37,363 nucleotides of DNA, taken from NCBI GenBank assembly GCA_009929855.1, contig RZZN01000034.1, forward strand, positions 1 to 37,363, in the 5' to 3' direction. Origin of the DNA: Gammaproteobacteria bacterium. GTDB lineage: Bacteria; Pseudomonadota; Gammaproteobacteria; Chromatiales; Chromatiaceae. This document shows, one piece after another, positions 27,766 to 35,432 of the stretch. The translations under genes were made by a program, and so were the position numbers. Under the pieces are notes generated by a model. That model searched no databases. It was not told the origin of the DNA and worked only from the letters and a program-made list of their open reading frames with translations. Positions within the stretch are counted from its first letter, which is position 1; each line of letters starts with the position of its first letter.

Positions 27766-29619
27766 ATGACCCGCCGAATCCTGTTGACAATCCTATTCAT
27801 GGGTCTCGGATACGGACTCTGGTTGAGCCCGAGCTTCAAAGAGATCGCCGCGGGCGTGGCCCTGTTTCTGTTCGGCATGCTGTCGCTGGAACGGGGGTTC
27901 CGCTCATTCACCGGCGGGACGCTCGAGCGCGTCCTGCGTGCCTCGACCAATCGGCTCTGGAAGAGCATCAGCTTCGGAATCGTCAGCACGACCCTGATGC
28001 AGTCGAGCACCCTGGTCTCGCTGGTCACCATCTCGTTCGTCAGTGCCGAGATGATCACGCTGGCGGCCGGGATCGGCGTCATCATGGGTGCCAACCTCGG
28101 CACGACCACCGGGGCCTGGCTCATCGCCGGACTGGGTCTGCGGGTCGACATCGCCGCCTATGCGATGCCCGCGCTCGTCTTCGGTGTCGTGCTGCTGCTG
28201 CAGGACTCCAGGACACTCAAGGGTCTCGGCTATATCGCCATGGGTGTGGGCTTCCTGTTTCTCGGGATCGCCTACATGAAAAGCGGGTTCGACGCCTTCA
28301 CCCAGGTGTTCGATCTCTCGGCCTATGCGATCCCGGGCTTTGCTGGTGTGCTCATCTACACCGGCATCGGCATGGCGGTCACCGTCATCATGCAATCGAG
28401 CCATGCCACCCTGCTGGTGATCATCACCGCACTGGCGACCAATCAGATCAGCTATGACAACGCCTTGGCGCTGGCCATCGGCGCCAACCTCGGCAGCGCG
28501 GTGACCACCGCGATCGGCGGAATGACCGCGGACCTCGGCGGCAAACGGCTGGCGATCGCCCATGTCTTCTTCAATCTGCTCTCCGCGGTGGTCGCGATCA
28601 GTCTCATCCACCAGGTGGCTTGGACCGTGGATTACCTGGCGGCCCTGATCGGCATCGGCGCCGATGATCATCTGCTCAAGCTCGCCCTCTTCCACACCCT
28701 GTTCAATCTGCTCGGCGTGATCTTGATCGCACCCTTCACCTTTCAGCTCGCCGCCGCCTTGGAGCGCTACGTCCGCTTTGCGCCCAAACCAATGGAGCAG
28801 CCACGCTATCTCTACGCGGGCGCGCTCGAGACACCTGGCACCGCCATCAGCGCGCTGCGCAAGGAGGTTGGACGACTCTACGACAATGCTTATGATCTGA
28901 TCGCGCGCGGGTTGAGCCTGGAGCGCGCGCTCATCGACTCGGATCAGTCGATCAAGGACGCGGTGCGAGCAACCCAGCGGATCATGCCGCTGGATGTCGA
29001 TGACGTCTATGAGCGTAAGATCAAGAGTCTGCACAGTGCGATCATCGCCTTCATCAGCGAGACGCAAGGACGTGGCTTGGAGGGGGCATCGGCCGAGCAG
29101 TTGTATGAGCTGCAACAAGCCAGTCGTAACATCGTCGCGGCCGTCAAGGGGATGAAGCACCTGCACAAGAACCTGTCCCGTCACGCGATGTCAGCAAGCC
29201 CAGTGGTGCGTGAGCCCTATGATCGGATCCGTGCACAGATCGCCAAGCTCCTGCGCGAGATCCAGCAGATCAGGACGCAAGAGGCCGAGACCGTCACGAG
29301 TCTGTCATTGGACGCGCTCAAACTGTCGCTCGAGACCTCGAGCCAGCAGTTCACGGCCGATCTCAACGAGCGGCTGCGCGGTCAACGCCTGGCGCCGACC
29401 GTCGCGACCTCGATGATGAACGATGAGGCCTACAGCTTCGAGATCGGTGAGCGCCTGATCGAAGCCGCCAAGGCGCTGCTGCAACCCGGGTCGGTTCATG
29501 ACGAGGCGGTGGAGAACATGCTCGCACTCGATGACGAAGACATTGCGCAGATCGCCGAGCGCCAATCACACGCCAACCCTCAGGGTGCACACCATGGCCT
29601 ACAAGAAACTACTCGATAA
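27766..29619 (+). CDS. Na+/phosphate cotransporter (NptA/PF02690 type) with PhoU-like tail
   Basis: A 617-residue inner-membrane protein. The duplicated Na/Pi cotransporter core shows the two QSS motifs, at residues 79-81 (TLMQSSTLVS) and 210-212 (VIMQSSHATL), with GANLGTTTGAW and GANLGSAVTTA as the paired partner motifs. Eight or so membrane helices span about 5-370. The C-terminal 250 residues are soluble, helical and PhoU-like (about 395-600), a domain thought to sense or regulate phosphate flux. AGGGG precedes ATG 27766. The last 26 nt overlap the next gene. Phosphate control is plausible but not shown by a clear Pho box. Confidence 0.93.
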   Translation: MTRRILLTILFMGLGYGLWLSPSFKEIAAGVALFLFGMLSLERGFRSFTGGTLERVLRASTNRLWKSISFGIVSTTLMQSSTLVSLVTISFVSAEMITLAAGIGVIMGANLGTTTGAWLIAGLGLRVDIAAYAMPALVFGVVLLLQDSRTLKGLGYIAMGVGFLFLGIAYMKSGFDAFTQVFDLSAYAIPGFAGVLIYTGIGMAVTVIMQSSHATLLVIITALATNQISYDNALALAIGANLGSAVTTAIGGMTADLGGKRLAIAHVFFNLLSAVVAISLIHQVAWTVDYLAALIGIGADDHLLKLALFHTLFNLLGVILIAPFTFQLAAALERYVRFAPKPMEQPRYLYAGALETPGTAISALRKEVGRLYDNAYDLIARGLSLERALIDSDQSIKDAVRATQRIMPLDVDDVYERKIKSLHSAIIAFISETQGRGLEGASAEQLYELQQASRNIVAAVKGMKHLHKNLSRHAMSASPVVREPYDRIRAQIAKLLREIQQIRTQEAETVTSLSLDALKLSLETSSQQFTADLNERLRGQRLAPTVATSMMNDEAYSFEIGERLIEAAKALLQPGSVHDEAVENMLALDDEDIAQIAERQSHANPQGAHHGLQETTR

Positions 29620-29878
29620 GCTGCGGCAGTTTCTCGCTGCCGACCAAGCCGCCCAACGCAAGGAGCTCGATTCGATCCGCAAGGTCACCAAGAAGCTCAA
29701 GTCGAAGGCACGTGAGCTCGGCGCCAAGCTCGAAGAGACCCTGCCCGGCGAGGAGCACGCCGAGATCGCGGCCAAGCTGGAGATCATCGAGGCGCAACGC
29801 AGCAAGGCGCTCAAGTTGATCCGCGAGCTGCGCTCGGGTCGCGATCAAGAGAAGGCTGAGCGCCCCCCCGGATCCTGA
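29594..29878 (+). CDS. Small basic coiled-coil protein overlapping the cotransporter gene
   Basis: I do not recognise a family. The 94-residue product is almost entirely charged and helical, with heptad-like Leu/Ile spacing over about residues 3-82 (Lys/Arg/Glu-rich), so a coiled coil is likely; the tail is disordered. Its ATG lies within the cotransporter gene (26-nt overlap, different frame), which suggests translational coupling and a shared role, perhaps contacting the PhoU-like domain (inference). Its stop is one base from the stop of the convergent lutBC gene. Confidence 0.75.
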   Translation: MAYKKLLDKLRQFLAADQAAQRKELDSIRKVTKKLKSKARELGAKLEETLPGEEHAEIAAKLEIIEAQRSKALKLIRELRSGRDQEKAERPPGS

Positions 29879-29879
29879 G

Positions 29880-31940
29880 TCATCCGCTGCGATCGCCATC
29901 CGCCATGGACCTGTCGATCAGCAGCAGATGCAGTCGTCCCGGACCATGAGCACCAAGCTGGATGGTCTGCTCGATATCCGCGGTGCGCGAGGGGCCTGAC
30001 ACCAGGTTGACCGCGCGCGGCATGCCGCCCTCGCGCCGGCGCAGCATGGCCCAGGCATCCTCGGGATGCCGCAGGATGCGGTCCATCTCCAACACCAGGA
30101 TCTGATTGTCGGGGACGAAGTTGTGGGTGGTCGGACTCCCGGGCGCGGCGATCAGCATGAGCGTGCCGGTCTCGGCGATCCCGGCGAAGGCTGGCGTGAC
30201 AGCCAGTGTCTCGCTGATCCCGGCGGGGCCATGATGGATGTCCCAGCCCGCCGGCCAGCTCAGTGCGCCCAGATCGGCACCGACCGCGGCACGCGCGGGC
30301 AGTCCCCAGGCCACGCGTAAGCGCTCGACCGCCGCGGGGATCTCGGCGCGGCTCGACAAGCGCTCGAGCGTACCGGCATGGCCCTTGAAATGAGCGATGA
30401 AGCGCACACTGGGATCCTCGTCGAACCACAGGCGTGGATGCGGGGCATTCGAGCATCCCGCGTCCGCGCACACCGCCCGATCCACCGCTGGCATGGTGGC
30501 GTGCTCATCGCTCACCGCCCGCCGATCATGCCCGTGCGTGAGCCCCTGGCGTCGCGCCAGCTCCAGAAAGGTGTGTCCCGTCGGCGCCGGCAGATCACGC
30601 TCGGCGGTCCAGCCGCGCGCGCCGGGAAGGTGTCGGATGCGCCCAGCGCGCCCGCCGAGCCAGGCGAGCAGACGCGCGCCGAGCCGCTCCAATGCGTGAT
30701 AGAGCCATGGCCGGGTCGCGGCCGCGCGCCAAAGTACGAGCGCCGCGCGTTGGCGCGGCGGGCTGATCGCCGCCAGATGCTGCTGGTGGCGCAGGTGCCG
30801 CAAGAGCTCGGGCAATGGGATCTTCACCGGACAGACCGCGGCGCAGCGACCATTGAGCGTGCAGGCGTTGGGCAGATCATAGGCGGTGTCGAGCCCCTTG
30901 ATCAGGGGGGTCAGCACCGAGCCCATCGGGCCTGGATAGACCCAGCCATAGGCATGCCCGCCGATTGCGCCATAGACCGGACAATGGTTCAGACAGGCGC
31001 CGCAGCGGATACAACGCAGCATCGCGCGATAGGGCCCATCGCGCATCCGCGAGCGACCATTGTCGAGCAGGACGACATGATAGGCCGTCGGCCCGTCGAG
31101 ATCCTCGGGACGCCGTGGCCCGGTCGAGAACGTGGTATAGGCCGTGGTCTCCTGTCCAGTCGCGCTGCGTGCCAGCAGACGCAGCACGAGTGTGGCGTCC
31201 TCGAGCGTCGGCACCACCCGCTCGATGCCGGCGGTGACGATATGGACAGGCGCGAGCGTCTGAGTCAGATCGCCATTGCCCTCGTTGGTGACGATCAGGC
31301 TGGAGCCGGTCTCGGCGATCAGGATATTCGCCCCGGTGATGCCGACATCGGCCTGGAAATAGCGCTCACGCAGCACATGCCGCGCCTCGCCCACCAGCTC
31401 GGCGATCGTGCTCTTGCGGGGACCACCATGGCTGCGCGCGAAGAGATCGGCGACCTGCTCGCGGGTCTTGTGCACCGCTGGCGCGATGATGTGCGAGGGC
31501 GTCTCACCGGCGAGCTGGATGATGTATTCGCCCAGGTCGGTCTCGACCAGGTCCAGACCGGCCGCGACCAGTGCATCGTTGAGCCCGATCTCCTCCGATA
31601 CCATCGACTTGCCCTTGGTGATGCGACGCGCGCCAGCGGCCTTACAGATCGCGAGCACGATGGCCCGCGCCTCGGCCGCGTCGCGCGCCCGATGCACCTG
31701 ACCACCAGCCGCCACGACCGCTGCCTCGTAGCGCTCCAGATGCTCATCGAGCCGATCGAGGACGCGATCCTTCAGTGCCGCCGCCGCGTCGCGCAGACCC
31801 TCGAGCTCGGGCAGCTCCGCGAACCGCGCGGCGCGTTTGGCGACGAAGCCCTCGCGCGCCTGATCCAGTGCCTGGCGTAGCGTCGCATCGCCGAGCGCCT
31901 GCACGGCGCGCGCTCGAAAGGCCGATCTCGTGTTCTCCAT
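29880..31940 (-). CDS. Fused LutB-LutC (LldF-LldG) lactate oxidation Fe-S protein
   Basis: A 686-residue fusion of two normally separate subunits of the LutABC L-lactate oxidation complex. Residues 1 to about 450 match LutB/LldF: a LUD domain (ITKGKSMVSEEIGLN, TGANILIAETGSSL) followed by ferredoxin motifs CIRCGACLNHCP (Cys310, 313, 316, 320) and CTLNGRCAAVCP (Cys360, 366, 370). In the second motif the expected middle Cys is Asn363. About 460-686 match LutC/LldG (SETLAVTPAFAGIAETGTL, SGPSRTADIEQTIQLGAHGP). ATG 31940 follows GGAG. It is the last gene of lutA-transporter-lutBC. Electrons from lactate probably pass to the respiratory chain. The alternative is oxidation of a related hydroxy acid. 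Confidence 0.9.
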   Translation of the reverse strand: MENTRSAFRARAVQALGDATLRQALDQAREGFVAKRAARFAELPELEGLRDAAAALKDRVLDRLDEHLERYEAAVVAAGGQVHRARDAAEARAIVLAICKAAGARRITKGKSMVSEEIGLNDALVAAGLDLVETDLGEYIIQLAGETPSHIIAPAVHKTREQVADLFARSHGGPRKSTIAELVGEARHVLRERYFQADVGITGANILIAETGSSLIVTNEGNGDLTQTLAPVHIVTAGIERVVPTLEDATLVLRLLARSATGQETTAYTTFSTGPRRPEDLDGPTAYHVVLLDNGRSRMRDGPYRAMLRCIRCGACLNHCPVYGAIGGHAYGWVYPGPMGSVLTPLIKGLDTAYDLPNACTLNGRCAAVCPVKIPLPELLRHLRHQQHLAAISPPRQRAALVLWRAAATRPWLYHALERLGARLLAWLGGRAGRIRHLPGARGWTAERDLPAPTGHTFLELARRQGLTHGHDRRAVSDEHATMPAVDRAVCADAGCSNAPHPRLWFDEDPSVRFIAHFKGHAGTLERLSSRAEIPAAVERLRVAWGLPARAAVGADLGALSWPAGWDIHHGPAGISETLAVTPAFAGIAETGTLMLIAAPGSPTTHNFVPDNQILVLEMDRILRHPEDAWAMLRRREGGMPRAVNLVSGPSRTADIEQTIQLGAHGPGRLHLLLIDRSMADGDRSG

Positions 31941-32109
31941 CTGACGTCGTCTCCGCTGACCGATCAACGACCGGGGTCGATTGGGCATGCATGCTCGGCA
32001 CCATCCGAGCACACCCGAAGGGACTGGCGATGGACACCGCGCACACCAGTGGACGCGGGCCGCCTCGACCCCTGGCCAGGGTGGACGGCACGGAAGCCGG
32101 CGCCCAGGC

Positions 32110-33339
32110 TCACATCATCAGACTCAGCCATGCCCAGTAGATCACCAGGTTGAGCAGTGTCAAGGGCGCGCCGATGGCGAGAAAGCGCCAGAAGCCGAGA
32201 TGGGCGCCGAGCTGCTCGGCGCCTTGAGCGATGATGATGTTGCTGGCGGCACCGATCAGCGTAAGGTTGCCGGCGATGGTCGCAGCGGCGGCGAGGGCCA
32301 GCAATAGCTCGGGATGCTGGGGTGGAATGAGCGGCAGCGCGAGCGAGACCAGCGGCACATTGGAGACCAGCTGACTGCCGAGCACACCCACGGCGAGGAC
32401 CTCACCGAGACCGATCGGGCCGCTGGGGATCCAGGATTGCAGGAGTCCAGTGTCCCAGACGCTGCGCATCAGGATGAACATGGCCAGGAAAAAGACCAGG
32501 GTCCGCCAGTCGATCCCGCGCAGCAGGGCCAGCCGGCGCGGGCTGAGGAGCAGCAGCGGCGCGGCCGCGACCAAGGCGATACTCACCAACGGAAACACCA
32601 ACTCGGGGATGAGCAAGGCCAGACCGATGCGCAGGATGACCATGATGACCAAGAGCCCCAGTGCGATGCCGGCCAAGCGAGCCAACGCGGCATCAGTGAC
32701 CGTTGCCGGCAGATGCACCAAGGCCTCGCCATGGATGTGTCGCCAAAAGGCGAGACGCAGCAGTAGATAGAGGACCAAGAGGTTCAAGACTGTCGGCGGC
32801 CCGAGCACGGTCAAGAAGTCGATGAATGGGCGCGGCAGTCCGCCATGGCTGGCGATCAAGAGATTCTGCGGATTGCCGATCGGGCTCATCACCGACCCGA
32901 TGGTCACGCCGAAGGCGAGCGCGAGCAGCAACAGCAGCGGCGGCAGCTGGTGACGGCGCGCCAGCGCAATGACCAGCGGGGTGCCGATGATGGCCAGCGT
33001 ATCGTTCATCAGGAAAGCCGAGCCGAGCGCGGCGGCGAGGATGACCGCCATCAGCAGCCGGTCGGCACCCCTGATCGGCGCCAGCCACCGACTGCTGACC
33101 GCCGCCAGCCAGCCGCTCTCCACCAGCGCATGGCCGACGACGAAGACCCCGAACAGAAAGCCGATGACCTCCCAATCGATCGCCCGCCAGGCCTCCACGG
33201 GCGGGATGGCGCCGCTCAGGAGGACCACCAGCGCGCCCATCCCCATGATCTGCCAGATCCCGAGCGGGATGCGCGCGAGATTGCGCACCGCGATGAGCAG
33301 CAGGACGACGGCGAGGGTCCAGAGCGGAATACTGCTCAC
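32110..33339 (-). CDS. SLC13/ArsB-superfamily anion (carboxylate) transporter
   Basis: A 409-residue inner-membrane carrier with about 10-11 hydrophobic helices. The ion-transporter superfamily's paired re-entrant motifs are visible: FLMNDTLAIIGTPL...SPIGNPQNLLIA in the first half and SNVPLVSLAL...LIGAASNIIIAQGAE in the second. The start is GTG at 33339; an in-frame TGA immediately precedes it, so no longer start exists. It sits between lutA and lutBC on the same strand, 169 bp before lutBC, so it is probably the uptake carrier for the substrate oxidised by LutABC, in place of the usual LldP/LctP permease (inference). Arsenite or sulfate transport are alternatives; no ars gene is near. Confidence 0.82.
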   Translation of the reverse strand: MSSIPLWTLAVVLLLIAVRNLARIPLGIWQIMGMGALVVLLSGAIPPVEAWRAIDWEVIGFLFGVFVVGHALVESGWLAAVSSRWLAPIRGADRLLMAVILAAALGSAFLMNDTLAIIGTPLVIALARRHQLPPLLLLLALAFGVTIGSVMSPIGNPQNLLIASHGGLPRPFIDFLTVLGPPTVLNLLVLYLLLRLAFWRHIHGEALVHLPATVTDAALARLAGIALGLLVIMVILRIGLALLIPELVFPLVSIALVAAAPLLLLSPRRLALLRGIDWRTLVFFLAMFILMRSVWDTGLLQSWIPSGPIGLGEVLAVGVLGSQLVSNVPLVSLALPLIPPQHPELLLALAAAATIAGNLTLIGAASNIIIAQGAEQLGAHLGFWRFLAIGAPLTLLNLVIYWAWLSLMM

Positions 33340-33385
33340 TCAGGTCACGATCATGTGATTCAGAAGGATCGGTCTCAGCGCACGC

Positions 33386-33417
33386 AGGCGACGAGGCGAC
33401 GAGGCGACGAGGCGACG
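33386..33417. repeat. Four tandem copies of an 8-bp repeat
   Basis: AGGCGACG is repeated four times without interruption (32 bp) in the 87-bp gap between the lutA stop and the transporter's GTG start, 46 bp upstream of that start. Octamer arrays can slip during replication; here a change would alter the leader length, not a reading frame. Confidence 0.95.
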
Positions 33418-33426
33418 ATTCGCGAA

Positions 33427-34206
33427 TCAGGCCCCGATGCCCGGCCCCTCGGCGAGCCCGGCCAGGACCTCGGCGACATGGAATACCCGCATCGGCGAGC
33501 CGAGCCGACGCAGACGCCCGGCGATGTTCAGCAGACAGCCCAGATCGCCACCCAAGAGCGTGTCGGCCCCGGTCGCGCGGATGTGCGCGATCTTGTCGTC
33601 GACGAGTCTCACCGAGATCTCGGGATACTTGACGCTGAAGGTGCCACCAAAACCGCAGCAGACCTCGGCGTCCGCGAGCTCGCGCAGCTCCAATCCGGCG
33701 ACCGTGGCTAGCAGCGTGCGCGGCTGACCCTTGATGCCGAGCGAGCGCAGCCCCGAGCAGGAATCATGATAGGTCACGACCGCATCGAAGACTGACTCGA
33801 CCCGCTGAAGACGCAGATGATCGACGAGGAAGGCGGTCAGCTCCCAGGATTTGGCCGCCAGTGCATGCGCGCGCTCGCGCCACGCCGGATCCGCGTCGAG
33901 GAGCACCGGATAGTCATGCCGGATGGTGGCCAGGCAGGAGCCGGAGGGGCCCACGAGTGCATCGCAGCCCTCGAAGGCGGCGATGACCTGGCGGGCCAGC
34001 GCGCGGGCCGACTCGAGATCACCCGAGTTGTAACCGGGCTGGCCACAGCAGGTCTGCGCCGATGGCACCAGGACGCGACAACCCGCATCCTCCAACAGCT
34101 TGACCGTGGCCAAGCCGACCTGCGGTCGAAAGAGATTCATCAGACAGGTCGCGAAGAGACCGACCAGCGGCCCAGGAGTCGAGGGAGGGGCGTCTGTGAC
34201 GCTCAT
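33427..34206 (-). CDS. lutA: LutA (LldE) cysteine-rich-domain lactate oxidation subunit
   Basis: A 259-residue (Fe-S)-binding subunit of the LutABC/LldEFG lactate-oxidising complex. It has two CCG cysteine-rich domains, with CCGQPGYNSG (first half) and CCGFGGTFSVKYPEIS (second half), and FATCLMNLFRP and DSCSGLR as the partner cysteines. These domains resemble heterodisulfide reductase and glycolate oxidase subunits. ATG 34206 has no strong Shine-Dalgarno; an earlier ATG at 34245 adds a non-family segment. It is the first gene of the lutA-transporter-lutBC unit. A TAGAAT hexamer at 34386-34381 could be a -10. Confidence 0.92.
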   Translation of the reverse strand: MSVTDAPPSTPGPLVGLFATCLMNLFRPQVGLATVKLLEDAGCRVLVPSAQTCCGQPGYNSGDLESARALARQVIAAFEGCDALVGPSGSCLATIRHDYPVLLDADPAWRERAHALAAKSWELTAFLVDHLRLQRVESVFDAVVTYHDSCSGLRSLGIKGQPRTLLATVAGLELRELADAEVCCGFGGTFSVKYPEISVRLVDDKIAHIRATGADTLLGGDLGCLLNIAGRLRRLGSPMRVFHVAEVLAGLAEGPGIGA

Positions 34207-34428
34207 GGCGATTCGGACTCGCGTGATCGAAGCATGGGTGACCAATCAGATGGCCAGCGCCATCAGCGAGGCCGCGTGGGTCGACTGGAGTCAGGTCACT
34301 GACACGGGGGGCATGCGAGTGGCCGAGCGCCGCGAGCCCAAGACCGTCGAAGCTCTCGATCGATGACTCCCGACAGGCCCATTCTACAGTCAAGCCCATG
34401 CGATGAGGAATGCGGACGCCCGATCGGG

Positions 34429-34767
34429 TCAATCCCGGGCCGCCGCGTCGCCCCGCAGGGTCCAGCCGAACTGAACCGGCAACCTCACGTAGAAGAGATC
34501 GAGCGCCTCGCCGGCAAGATGCTCGATGAAACGGTCGGCCTGCGCCGAGGTCAGGACGAATCCGACCTCGACCGGCAGATCACCGGCCAGCTCGAAGAAA
34601 TTCGCCTCGTGCAGCCGTCCATGCCGTCCAAATCCAGCCAGGGCGCGGAATGCCGAGCCGCCGGGCAGACCGAGCCCTTTGGCCTCCTCCAAGAGCCACT
34701 CGTAGACCAGCTTGTGATGATGGCGCTGGCCCTCGCTCACATAGAATTTGAGAAAACAGCCGTTCAT
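34429..34767 (-). CDS. DUF190 (PII-like) protein next to crcB
   Basis: A 112-residue DUF190-family protein, small alpha/beta with a PII-like ferredoxin fold. The typical N-terminus LKFYVSEGQRHHHKLVYEWLLEEAK and the GGSAFRALAGFGRHG segment are visible. GAGGA precedes ATG 34767. It lies 61 bp downstream of crcB on the same strand; DUF190 genes are recurrent neighbours of crcB, which suggests a regulatory or accessory part in fluoride export (inference). A homologue with longer N-terminus from 34836 is possible but unlikely. Confidence 0.88.
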   Translation of the reverse strand: MNGCFLKFYVSEGQRHHHKLVYEWLLEEAKGLGLPGGSAFRALAGFGRHGRLHEANFFELAGDLPVEVGFVLTSAQADRFIEHLAGEALDLFYVRLPVQFGWTLRGDAAARD

Positions 34768-34828
34768 GGGTCGATTCCTCGTCGGTGCTTCGCCAGCCGG
34801 ATGATGGATCGGATCTCGCCCGGCCGGC

Positions 34829-35224
34829 TCAGGCACGCGCCGCGCCCAAGAGTAGATGCGCCAGCGCCATGCCGAGTGCCGTGAGCGCGAGCGCGCCGAT
34901 CAAATGGGCGGTCGCCGTGGCCAAACCCCAGAGATACTGACCGCGCGCCAGCAGCGTGACCACCTCGCCCGAGAAGGTGGAAAAGGTGGTGAGTCCGCCC
35001 AGAAAACCGGTGATCAGAAAGAGTCGCCACTCCGGCGCCACGCCGGGGTGGCGGGCACTCCAGGTCAGCGCCAGGCCCACCAGCAGACCGCCCAGCAGAT
35101 TGGCCGTCAGCGTGCCCAGCGGAAGCGTCGGGAAGACTGGATTGAGCCGATACCCCAGCACCCAGCGCAACAGTGCGCCGATCCCCGCGCCAGAGAAGAC
35201 GGCAAAGGCTGCCAATGGAGTCAT
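34829..35224 (-). CDS. crcB: Fluoride channel CrcB/Fluc
   Basis: A 131-residue, four-helix membrane protein that forms dual-topology dimers exporting fluoride. Signature stretches are [26 protein letters not shown] (with the pore Asn) and [17 protein letters not shown] (with the Phe and Ser/Thr pore ladder). The ATG at 35224 has a weak Shine-Dalgarno. I found no crcB-motif (fluoride) riboswitch in the 208-bp region upstream. It is followed by the DUF190 gene. Confidence 0.93.
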   Translation of the reverse strand: MTPLAAFAVFSGAGIGALLRWVLGYRLNPVFPTLPLGTLTANLLGGLLVGLALTWSARHPGVAPEWRLFLITGFLGGLTTFSTFSGEVVTLLARGQYLWGLATATAHLIGALALTALGMALAHLLLGAARA

Positions 35225-35432
35225 GGCCGCAGAGTATCGCGCAGTCCTCGAGCCCGACCAAGTGTTGCGCGCGCGTCCATGGCAACAGGCTCGCTGAACG
35301 GCCTCCGGTCCTGCCGTACTCGCCGCGGCATGGCCTGATCATCCACGATTCGACCCGTGCACTTTCCAGCCCCAAGCACACGGCTTATGCTTGGTCATCC
35401 GATCTCCGAAGCCCGGCTCGACTGTCCTTGCC

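Noticed and set aside
30378-31880. 500-codon plus-strand open frame opposite lutBC
   Set aside because: The minus strand encodes an unmistakable LutB-LutC protein; the antisense frame has no motif and no ribosome binding site.
33386-33417. CRISPR-like array
   Set aside because: The repeats are 8 bp with no spacers, so it is a simple tandem repeat.
35225-35432. Fluoride (crcB) riboswitch
   Set aside because: The conserved pseudoknot core sequence is not visible on the minus strand upstream of crcB.
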